Part shown: one piece after another, positions 11,101 to 23,600 of the stretch
Layout: every line of letters begins with the position of its first letter
How positions within the stretch are numbered: position 1 is the stretch's first letter
Assembly: GCA_963662175.1 (NCBI GenBank)
Contig: OY759222.1
Span: forward strand, 4,322,713 to 4,386,712
DNA length: 64,000 nucleotides
DNA from: Aradus depressus
Taxonomy: Eukaryota; Arthropoda; Insecta; Hemiptera; Aradidae
Direction of reading: 5' to 3'
The notes under the pieces: model-generated
What the model was told of the DNA's origin: nothing
Seen by the model: only the letters and a program-made list of their open reading frames with translations
The model's database searches: none
Translations under genes and position numbers: made by a program

Positions 11101-11564
11101 GAGAGGGGGGAGAGAGTGGTGTCTACAGCCCATCAAAATGACGTTTTATAAAAAAAAAACCAGGTGTGGGTCTCGGGACCCCCGCCAGAAGCTATGCTTC
11201 TTAAGAGAAAGAAAAAAATATCAGCTAATAGAAGCGTTTTACCATAATAGAACGCAAACTAAATCAACAGCATCATTATTACAAGAATTCAAAATTTTTA
11301 AGAATTATACTTGTTCAAATTTTATTTTTCTGAACCCCCCCCCCCCCCCCCCAAAAAAAAAAGCGGGCTGGCTCTCTATTCGAGCTGGGGAAGTAGCCTT
11401 AACAGGTGCTGGCATACAGCGGAAGGAAACAGTACTAATGTCTAATTTGACTGCTGCTGACATCTAGCCGTGAGATCCAGAACTATTTAGAACAAACAGC
11501 GTTACGTTAGGGTTTTTCCTCGTTGACTCACAACTCCCAGGCGTCCCATAAAAAGCATAGCTTT

Positions 11565-11627
<63 letters not shown>

Positions 11628-14600
11628 GCTTACCTCTGACATCTGAAGAAAACCCAAAGAACAAGGTTCAACTGACAGATAAAACGGCAGTCCAAGACAT
11701 GCTGTGAAGCTACTCATGAGTGTTTCAATAAGAAGGCTGACATGAACTGTATCTAAATAACAATAAATACTGTTAGTTATTATAACCATGCCCGGACTTT
11801 AACTATGAGGTTATAGGAGGCGCGGATCCAAGGGGCCATGCACAAGAATTGTAAAATAGAATTTGTGATTTTTTTTAGGCTATTAATGAAACAAAATCGA
11901 TGAAGTTTAATATATAAGGGTAAAATCGTTTAATTGTATTTTTTATTGTAAATTAACCATTTTGTTATATTTGAACAAATAAGAGGTCCGTAATGTCGGT
12001 TTTTAAAAAAAATAATATATTATTACAGATAAGTTCTCCCATTTATTTATTTCCATCTCAAAAAATATCAATTACAAACGTTTCTGGAAGCACTCTCATC
12101 ATCAGTATCTATAATACATGTGTTCTTTATATTAACTATACCTTCTGTCAGAAAGGCTAAGAGAGGCCTTCATCCACGGATGATGTTTGGTGGAATATGG
12201 AAGGAATAATCCATTATAATTGTTTTTAATGTAACCAATCAAGAAAGAGGTCTACTGCCAACAACTTGACCGTTTGATGTCAGCATTGAAAGAAAAAAAT
12301 TATCTTCTCTGGTCAATATGAGCTGATTTTTTTTCGACAAGGACAATGCCAGACCTCACACTGCTGAGACCCTACAACAACTACACCATTGCTGTTGGCA
12401 CATTATAAGACAGCCACAGTATTCTCCCCTTCAGATATCCCACCTGTTCCAGAATCTCCGGGACTATCTAATTAGCCAATGGATGAATTCATCGGGAGAG
12501 GTGAAAAGAGTAGTTGTTTTATTTTTTCGGGACAAAATGTAGTTGAAAATGGTGGAAAATAAATCATTGAATAAAAATTAACAGTAGGTTTTTTATTACT
12601 TTTTATCCGAGAATACAAAAACCGACATTACTTATGGGATGACCAATATTTTGAAATTAACAATCTTTATATAATATATAAAGATTGTTAATTTCAAAAT
12701 ATCGGTCATCCCAATTTTAACAAACCTTATTTATTTCTTTAATATATGTACATAATATTACTACAATATAGTAATATTACTACAATATAGTAATATTATG
12801 CACATATTTTAAAGAAATATACATGGGCGTAGCCAGGGGGGGGGGCGGGGGGGCAGGGGGGGCACGGCCCCCCCCCCTGGTCAGAGAAAAAAATATATAA
12901 AAATTAAATAAACTAAAAAAATAGTTTTTATTAAAAATGCATTGCTTGCAAGTTACCATAGGATCATCAAATTTCCCGTTCTTCTGACTCCTAAATCAGC
13001 AATCAGCTGTTGTAAGTGCAGGCCGCAGGCCATGCGCTGTAACTGTTCACTGTGTTTGTGTTCACGTGACAGTTTGTTTTGAGGTTTTGACGAAGTTTTC
13101 GTCTAACAGTTCCGTTCCGTTTTGACTGTTTTCCATATTTGCATAAATGTATTAAAATTAGCATGGATATTAGGAAGTTTTTTAGTAAGTATCTTGAATT
13201 ATTTTATAATTGAATTGAAGAGCCTAGAGATTCAGACAGATAACCTAATAGTCCAAGCTCCCATGGCACAAAAAGAAGGTACCCCATCAAACATCTCAAA
13301 TTTTAAAGGTGAAAATGCTTGGAAAACATGTAAAAAAACATTTTACCCCCGCCAGACTAGAAAAAATGTATTAATGGATATGTTAAATAATTTTTTGAAA
13401 TTAGCTAAAAAAAATGAATTTACTTTTTAACCCCCCCCCCCTGTTCAAAATCCTGGCTACGCCCCTGGAAATATATAAGGTTTGTTAAAATTCTCAAGCA
13501 TAACATTATGTATGTATGTCTATATGCAATCAATTATTATAGTTCATTTCAAAGATAATTATTTTCTATAATGTTTAAATGTTAGAAAATCTATTATAAA
13601 TACAAGTCACACCTGTGGTAAAAGCGAAAAAAACTCAAATTAATAAATGTATTTTACCGTCTTTCCTGCGGAACTTCTAAACAATAATAAGCGATACTTC
13701 CATTTCACCTATCCGAAAAAAAATAAATATTATTTTAAAGAACTATATACATATTCATAAATTGATATTACTAGTTTTTCACCCATTCCGCCTAGGTACC
13801 GTTAAGTTAAAAAACTGGTTGTACTTTGCCTATTTGACACTTTGTATTCTATGTGTCTCAGGTCAGAACCTCTGAAAGAAAGACTCTAAAATGTGTATTC
13901 ATAATGTTGAAAAAAAGTATATCTGTGGCCAACAGGACTTTTCTTAAACAGAGTCTATTTTCTTAAATGTGTGTAGATTCCTTGTAAAGTTAATTTTTTT
14001 TGTTAAACCGATTATAACTGGAATACCAAGTCTCCTGTACTTACAATCAGTTCAACTCTTTATTAACAAGAAAAATTATCTTGGGGAAGATATTGATTTG
14101 GCCTGGCAACACTGTTAGTGCTACGACATCACATGTGGTTAATAAACATTGGTTTATAGGGTTATATTTTTTTAAATATAAATTTTAACTTAGATTCCTT
14201 GTTCATTTTTTTTTTTTTTTTTTAAATAATTGACAAGTGAAAATAGTTTGTTTGTTTTTGTGACTCTCCTTCATCGCCAAAGTGCAACGCAAAATAACAA
14301 TGTTTAATTAATTATCTTACTATTTTCCATTTTTATTAACTTTAATTATTTTGTTATATTCTATAACTATTACCAAGGTCGCATGTATATGTTCATTGTA
14401 TCTTTTTAGGTTTGTCTTTATCTGTTCCAGGCTGGAACATTTAAGCCACAAATTTGCGGATTTTTCGTAAGAGTCCCAGGAAATTGGTACGACGGCAGGA
14501 AAATTATAGTTGACATATTTTTTCCTCAAATGATATGAAATATTTTTTTATATTGAAAGCCGCCACTTGCAATAATTAAGCTCGGTCTTCCATACTTAGT

Positions 14601-17600
14601 CTGCATTTTGTAAGAACACCTACGCTTCTTTCTCTAATATCAAAAAATTGCGGATATGATAAACATTGTCGGATGATTCGATGTGCTTCAGTTCTATTCT
14701 TCCGTTAAATCGAAAGAATTAGGTTCAATTTTCCAAAAGAAAGAATTAGGTAAAATCTTCCATGGTTGCGAAAATATTCAAATATTGATGAGAAATTGGT
14801 AGATTTAAGCCTTTGAATTTAGATACATTTTATGAGTGTACACTTTGTTCAAAAAAATTGAAGAATTGTGGAACATTTTATATTCGAGAGTCTTCTGTAG
14901 CCTGTTTGATCCGAAATAGATTGTGAAAATTTTTAGGCGTTATTAAAAAGTGAAGGTTTTTTGCTTGTTTTTTTTAAGACTCCCTGCTTAGCATGTAATC
15001 AACAGATCTTGCAAGGTTAAACCAGAAGTTTTATGATAGGGACATGACAATTTCATGAAAAAGATTTGACGTAACAAAACTCACCATCAAATTACTTTGG
15101 TAAGTGTTCGTTCTAAATTAAATATATGAAAAATCCATACCTGTTTTTTGGGCTAAAACTGAGTAGCAGACGTATGAAATAAGAAATTGACTTAAAAATC
15201 CAGGGAAGAGATAATGCACACTCTCCAAAGAAAATGTTGGAAAGTTGAAATCTGTAAATAAAAAGTAAATGCATTAATAATAATAATAATATCTCATACC
15301 TAGACAGCTACATACGCCGATGACACTGCCATCTTAGCTGCTGCTGATTCTTCCATATATGCTTCGTTCACATTACAACACCATGTTATTCAAATTGAGA
15401 ACTGGTGCAACATTTGGAAAATTAAACTCAACACGGACAAATCACAACATATAACATTTACACTAAGACGAGGTACATGTCCCACCGTTTTTATCTACAA
15501 CAAGCCCCTCCCTCAGACTAACACCGGAAGATACTTGGGACTTACTCTGTACAGACGACTAACATGGAACCCTCATACGTAATACACTAAACAAACTATT
15601 TAAAATGCTTTATTACTTCTTCTGCACAGACATTCAAAATTACCCTTAACACAAAAGCGTAACTGCTACACATTTCTATTAAAACCACTCTAGATGTATG
15701 GCTCACAAATCTACGGTTCGGCTAAAATTTCTAACTTGAAATGTATCCAGGTTTTCCAGTCAAAGACACTCAGACTCATTACACAATGCCCACCATACGT
15801 AAGTAAGAGAACACTCCACAATGACCTCATGATAAACACAGTAGACGACACAATTCAGGACCTTTACAGACGTTTCCACAGCAAATTGCACTCACACCCA
15901 AATCCATACATCCACTCACTTTCTTCACCACACTTGCCACACAATCCTCCCAGGAGATTGAAGAGGAGGTGGAACCGTGACTTAATAAAATCCGAAATTA
16001 CAACCCCCCACTTCTTGAAACAAAATCATAATATCCCCATAATATTCATTAATAATAATCATAATATTCATTGTTTTTAAATTTCACCCTGAGGAGCTAC
16101 CGCTGGGTAGCCTTCCTCTCTCACGCCAATCAGGACATCCACTATCAATCAAGTCCTCTTGGTAGCTGGTTGTTGCGTCATGGCTACAGTTGCGACCAAC
16201 ATTATAAGGACAAAAAAAAAAATACCGAATAGTTTAATAGCAACTATTATTACTGAAGTACAAATATACAAATACGAACCCTTAAAGATACTGGGCATGT
16301 TGGGGGAATACCAGATAATGTGATCGACAGCCCTTCGCATCAAATTGGAATATGTCAGACTTTCATCCAATTCTGGATACAGAGAGCCTCGAGACTTCTC
16401 TAGTGTTGAAAATCCCAGTAAATATAACAAAATAATAATAATTATCTAAAAAAAAAAAAAAATGTAACAAAGATATGAACAATATTTACAGAATATAATT
16501 ATTTTTATTTAAAATATAATATATATATATTTACCGGAAAAATTTTAAATATGTTTAAAGGTTGCCATTTAAAAGTCCCCATTATAACTGGTAGAGTTAT
16601 CACTACATTGCGGATACACCAAAGAAAAAAGCACAACAGGAATATGCTGAAAAAAAGTTGAGATGAGTTAAAATAAAGAGCGGCCGTTTGACCTTCTCGT
16701 TGTGTTATCACATTTGAATTTCAAAGATTTGTGAAAAATTGTGAAAAAAAAAAAATCCCTTATACACTCCAATAATTAACAAACACCTTAGTTTTTGTTT
16801 GGATTCTGAAGCACCCCACTTAACAAACACTTTAATTTTTAAAAATAAATAAAACGTATGTTTTTAAAAAAATATTGTCTATTTCACAAATAATATATAA
16901 TGTGGGAGTACTTTCGGTATTGCTACCATCTTCAGCCAGGACTTAACAAATACTAAATTGAAGTTCAACTAGGTAGTTTACAATTCAAACGGTAGGTATG
17001 TATCCTTTTTCAGCCCCCACGGGGTTTTCCTTTCCCTTCTGTACAGTTAATATTTGAAATATGCAAAAACATAAAAAATGACATTTCGTCCCAAATTAGG
17101 ATCTTAAAAATAAAAAATTTGAAATAGTATGTGTTGATTAAATGCATATATGAAATGAATTAAAGATAACAATAATTGTTAATATATGAATAAAAATAAA
17201 ATAAAAAGTTTTATAAAATAAAATATACAGTTTTTGAGAGAGTATATATATTATATATTTCAAATATTAACTGTACAGAAGGGATAGGAAAACCCCGTGG
17301 GGGCTGGAAAAGGATACCAACCTACCGTTTGGATTGTAAACTACCTAGTTGAACTTCAATTTAGTATTTGTTAAGTCATGGCTGAAGATGGTAGCAATAC
17401 CGAAAATACTCCTCCCATATTATATATTATTTGTGAAATAGACAATATTTTCTAAAAAACATATGTTTTCTTTATTTTTATCAAGTGTTTCACAATATCT
17501 CTGCAAAAATGTTAAATATCACTTTAGTTTTTGTTTGGATTCTGAAGCACCCCACTTAATAAACACTTAATTAAAATGATTTTGTTTGACTTACATGGTG

Positions 17601-20600
17601 GTCATGTTTGTATCATCACCCTTGTGATGATGAAACAGGTTCATGGCACTGGAGAGCCCTACACAGATGAGAACTGATGCGGTTGTCACTGAGGGAATTT
17701 TGAAAACTGATATGTTTCTACAAAGACCTGTGGCAAAAAAAAAGTAATAGGTAAATCACCGACTATGTACTTCCCCAGCACTAATTAATCAATTATGTGT
17801 TCGCTCTCCCTCCAAAGGTAGTCGACCGTTTGAACTAAAACTCGATATTTGATTTACAAAGTGGCTTCTGAATCCTCACACTAAATTTTGTGCGATATAT
17901 TTTGTGCCTTAAAACACTTGAATTTGTTTAGTCTTTTAAGGACATAATAAGGAAACAAAATAGATTAAGCTTAATTTTCTATAATACTTAAACTGTAATT
18001 TAGTAGTTGGTGGTTTATTGTGACTCCTGCCCGGGCTTTAACTATGAAGTCATATCGCCTACTACCAGAACACTCTTTTGACACAGATGTACATGAGTCC
18101 GAATCTAGTAAGGGAGTTCTAGATTTTTTTGTACCTAGGTTTATTCACCTTTAACGAGTATCTGACATCGGACAGGTTCGAGACCATCCCTTAACTTCCT
18201 ATCCGAAGGACGATGTGATCAAGGTGTTTCAGCTTACAAATAAAAAACCTAAGGGCCTCGGCCAGGTTTCGAACCCGCATTCTTGAGCTCAATTAGCACG
18301 CTAACTAAATATATATATATATATATATTTCCAAGGGATTTATAACATAATTTATATTTACTCACTATAAATCAAGAAATGTGCTACTCCAAGAAGTATT
18401 ATCGAACCACAAATATCCCCAGTTCTTTTTAAATACTCAGCATGCCGTCCTTCGGGGCCGTAAGCGTACAGTGTTCCATCTGTAAGAGTCTCCCAGAGGC
18501 CATCCTTAGTATAGGCCAAGGTTGATGAGAACACAATGAAACTGGGCACAATTATCACAGGATGTCTGGAACAAAAAATAATAAATTAATGTTCAGAAAG
18601 GGTCTCCCCAGTTAAGAATGGCAAAATGACGCCCCTCTCGCAATTCAAAATAAACTAGATATATCGGTTATGGGGGTAAAAAAATAAGGTAGACACAGCC
18701 CATAGGTCCCAACCCCCTCCCCACTCCCACAGGGTTAAAAAGGGGATTATTTTCGTTTTTATTTTTTTTCTCAGGCTGTATTTACGCGAAAATTTTGAAA
18801 CAAATCGTGAAGGTAGTTGACTATAATAACTATTCATGATCTCTTTTCAAGGTCATTAACTCCCTTAAAGACATTTTAAAAAGTTAAAAATTTTCGACCA
18901 AAAAACGCAGATGTTACATGAAATTTATTTTCGTCATTTTGTTCTAACTATTGAATACTACCTTTTAGAATATATTTTAAATGACTTGGTTCGGTGCGCC
19001 ATGCTTAAAAATCCATTTTTTTTTTTTAAGTTGTACAAGTAGTCGCGACCCGTACTTCGAACGGTCAACACGTACTATAAGTCCCTCTGTTAGAAAAAGT
19101 CTTAAAAGTTCAGTTTGTTGTTTTTTTTGTTAAATTTTTGTTGACTTTGTTATTTTTGTTGGTTTTCTTAATCAAGATGAGTTTTTTTTTTGTTTATCGT
19201 GAGTACATTTTAACATTCATATTTTATTTTGGAGTGTTTTCGTCTTTGGAGGCTTTGCAAGTTGGTTCCTGCTAAGTAGGGAGAAAATCACATAGTAAGT
19301 GCATATAGACAGACCATCAGCACATCAGCCACGGCGGTCTAGTGGTCAGCCCGTCAGCCTGTAGTTCTCCGGGACTAGGTTCGATACTCGTCACGACCTT
19401 AAGTTTTTTTTTTTTTTTTTTTATTTTTTTATTTTTTTGTTTGTTTATTCATTATTTTATTAAGATATACAAATTCACTTAATATGAACATTTTTAAATG
19501 TCTCTGTCTGACCTAAGTGACACCGACTTCCTACCAGCCAGAACGAAGTCGAGAATGGCAAAAGGTAAAAAAAATTCGGGCAAGAGACCACGCTCAGCAG
19601 AGCAGTACTCACCTCGTAAGACCAAAAAAGATGGCAACCTTACCCAGCCAAACAGTCCTGAGAAGACAGGAGGCCCAGTAGCATCTACCTCTGGAATGGG
19701 AACAGCAGGCTCTCAGCCAAGCGGCATCAGCCGCATCACATCGACCATCACACCCGCCATCGACACCAGCAATAGGTTTCAGCCACTGTCCAATCTCCAA
19801 CAGGAAGATATGGTCGTCAGCGAACCCAAACCTCCCCGGCCTCCACCCATATTTCTCAGGGGAGTTAGCAATTTCAAAGCCCTTTGTCAGACCCTCACCA
19901 GAATCCTTGGTCCAGAAAACTTCCAGTGCATATCAAGAGTGGCTGACCTCAAGGTAATGACCAACAGCTCGGATGGGTATCGGTCTCTCGTCCGATACGC
20001 GCGGGAAAATAAGTATGATTTTCATACTTATCAACTCAAAGAGGACAAGGCGTATAGAGTGGTTCTGAGGGGGATCCACTACAGCACTCCTGTTGAAGAC
20101 ATTAAGTCCGAGCTGGAGGAGCTGAACTTTTCAGTCAGGAGTGTAATTAATGCACTCCATCCCACCAGTAAGACTCCACTGCCTCTGTTCTTTGTGGACC
20201 TAGAGCCAGGGGACAATAACCCTGAAATCTTCAACCTGAAGACACTGGTTCACACGAGGATAAAGGTAGAGGAACCCAGAAAGAAAAAGGAAATTGTACA
20301 GTGCCACCGTTGTCAAGAGTTTGGGCACACCAAAAACAACTGCGGCCATCAAGCACGTTGCGTGAAGTGTGTAGGCTCTCACCCAACGAACCTCTGTACC
20401 AAAAAAGACAGAAGCACTCCAGCAAAATGTGTTTTGTGTGCCGGTGACCACCCTGCGAACTACCGTGGATGTGAGGCCCACAAAGAGTATCGAATGAGGC
20501 AGCAGAATCTGGTCAAACCTCTGGAGCCTAGAAAAACTAACCAACCCACGCCGCCAACTGGAGCCAGCCACTACCCTCAATTAGTCAGGAGGATGTCGAC

Positions 20601-23600
20601 AGCTGAAGAAGTCGCCCCACCGCAGCCACAGCAGCAGCATCGCCCAGAACCCTCCCCCAGCTACGCTACCGCCACTGGTGCCGCGCCTGGCCTCAATTAC
20701 CACACCTTATCCCATATCCCTCCTCCCCCCTCAACCGCCGATATCACCTCCCTCCTCAACTCCTTCTTCTCCCAATTCCAGAACCTTATCACCCCTCTCA
20801 TCACTCTCCTCACCAGATTAGTGAGTGGCAACATTTCCCTTCCTAATCCATGAATCCCCAAACGCAAAACTCCTTAACCCTCATTCTTTGGAATGCCAAT
20901 GGTATAACCAGACATACCAACGAACTCGACTTAATCTTACATGAAAAAAGAATCGACATTGCTCTCATTACGGAAACTCACCTTACGGACAAAACTAACT
21001 TCTTTATTACTGACTATATAACTCACCGAACTGACCATCCAGACAACACGGGCCATGGCGGCACTGCGGTCCTAGTCCGAAAGTCCTTATCCCATCATCC
21101 CCTAAGCAACATATCTTCTGATTCCCTTCAGTCGACAGCCATATCCCTCAAATCCCATCCTTTTCAGATGTCTATTGCAGCTGTGTATTGTCCTCCTAAT
21201 AAAAGAATTTCCCTACAACAATTCCAAGCCTTCTTCCAGTCCCTTGGTCCTACATTCCTTGCAGGTGGCGACTACAACGCGAAGCACCAACAGTGGGGCT
21301 GCCGTGCCTCCAACCCACGTGGCACTGTCCTTCTCAACACCATCCTTTCATCCTCCCTCAAGTGCATATCCCCTCCCGAGCCGACGTATTGGCCAACATC
21401 CCGTGCCAAACTTCCCGATATCCTCGACATATTTGTCACCTCCCATCTCCCGTCCATCCATTCCGATATTTATTCCCTTCATGACCTATCCTCTGACCAT
21501 AGTCCTGTCTTGCTCGTTCTCGACATCCGTCCTTTTACTGTTCCTCCTAAACCTAGCCTTATTACTGGACCTGTTGACTGGACAAAATTTCGAAACTTAC
21601 TAGACGAACAAATAGACTTAAAAATCCCTCTAAAAACCAAAGACGACATTGACAGAGCAGTAGAACAGTTTACACATCTCATAGATACATCTATAAAAAA
21701 CAGTACAATTCGTGTCATCAACAGGCCTTACTTCCTCACCCCCAGCGTGCCCCTACACATTCGAAAATTGATAACTGACAAACGACGAGCAAGAGCATTA
21801 TGGCAACGGACTAGGTACCCCAGCGACAAAACACACCTCAACAACTTGACTAACACACTGAAGAAGGAACTGCAGCAGATGCGAAACTTGCAATACGAAC
21901 AGTACACACAGACTATGAATGAAAACAGAACATCTCTTTGGACAGCGACGAAAAGGCTACTTTCCTATAAAAATTCCTCCCGTCCTCTCCGTCATGATGA
22001 CGGCTCTTGGGCCAAGTCTGATGAAGAGAAATCCAACATGTTTGCTTCCCATCTTACTGCACTATTTACTCCTCACCCCGATATTGTTGATCCCCATCAT
22101 TCTTCATCAGTCGAAAGCGAGCTAGACAATCCACTTCCCCTTTCTCCCCCTCCTAAGTGCTTCCATCCTTCAGACGTAAAATACACAATTCAACACCTTC
22201 CCAAAAAGAAAGCCCCTGGTTATGATTTAATTACCTCCCCTATTTTGAAAAACCTCCCCAAGAAATCCATTATTTTCCTTACCTACATTTACAACTCCAT
22301 CCTCCGTACCACTCATTTCCCAAGCCCCTGGAAGCACTCTGTCATAAAAATGATAGCCAAACCAAACAAGCCCTCCCATCATCCCAGTTCCTACAGACCT
22401 ATCAGCCTCCTTCCTCTTCTAGGAAAAGTTTTTGAAAAACTATTTCTAAGGAGAATCCTTTCCATACTGGATGGTCAAAACATCATCCCTGATCATCAGT
22501 TTGGTTTCCGAAAACACCACTCAACCATACATCAGTGCCATCGCGTTGTAGACATCATTGCATCTACCCTGGAGCAAAAGCAGTATTGCTCGGCGGCCTT
22601 TCTCGACGTTGAACAAGCGTTTGACAGAGTTTGGCACCCGGGCTTGCTGTGGAAGCTCAAAGCAGTCCTTCCCTTCACATTCTTCCTAATCCTAAAATCT
22701 TACCTTTCTGAAAGAACCTTTTGTGTAAGCCAGGGTCTTGCCCTTTCTCCCGCGTCCCCACAAAATGCTGGCGTTCCACAAGGTAGTATCCTGGGTCCTA
22801 TCCTCTACACAATATACACAGCTGATATCCCCACCCATCCATCAACACAACTCCACACCTTTGCAGATGATACTGCAATCCTCTCTCCTCATCCCGACCC
22901 TGTCCTATCATCCAGACACCTACAAGAACACCTGATAACCCTTCAGTCCTGGTACAAAAAGTGGAGAGTGAAGGTGAACGACACAAAATCAGTTCACATC
23001 GTCTTCACCCTTCGTCGAAAATATACCTGCCCTCCAGTGTACCTTAACAAAAATCCCATCCCTTTAAAAAACGAAGTCCGCTATCTAGGCCTCATACTCG
23101 ACAAACGACTAACTTGGAATCCACACACGAGACTGAAAAGACAAGAAATGAACAGACGTTATAAACTTCTACTACGACTGCTAGACAAAAGATCCAAACT
23201 AACTTTGACAACAAAACGACTTATATACAACTCAATACTCAAACCTATGTGGACTTACGGACTTGAACTCTGGGGTTCTGCCAAGGCTTCCAATCTCCAG
23301 CGCATCCAATCCCTTCAATCCAAAATCCTTCGTACAATAGCCAATGCTCCTTACTACGTCTCCAACAAAACCCTTCACACTGACCTTAATGTACCTTTCA
23401 TTACTGAAGTCGCTAAATGCAAATACAAAAAATTATTTTCCCTTCTTGGTTCCCACAATAATCCTCTGGTCCGTGCCCTCCATTCTGCCGTACTTCCCCA
23501 ACGACGGCTTAAGCGTCAATGGCCTAGAGACCTCCTTAGCAGCAGCAGTGACAGTGACAGTGATTAGTTACAAATGAGAGAAAATCAGTGACTAGGAAGT

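Larger units (their letters stand above)
9324..11633. other. Intron content: AT-rich, with (AGAAT)n and inverted repeats
   Basis: Holds (AGAAT)n near 9528-9557, an inverted repeat pair at 10484-10507 and 10924-10947, a diverged relative of the 133-bp satellite at 10963-11125, a C-tract near 11337 and a ~60-A tract at 11567-11626 directly beside an exon donor. No further exon was found. Confidence 0.5.

Noticed and set aside
11048..11467. 139-codon open frame
   Set aside because: Runs through a C-tract and an A-tract and overlaps the satellite-like repeat; no family features.
13677..13708. C-terminus GEMEVSLIIV for the SLC23-type protein
   Set aside because: The exon at 15251-15141 joins in phase to 11752-11634 and on to family-conserved blocks, so a stop here would cut off half the transporter.
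21175..23577. Other open frames overlapping the LINE ORF2
   Set aside because: Shadows in alternative frames of a clear endonuclease/reverse-transcriptase ORF.
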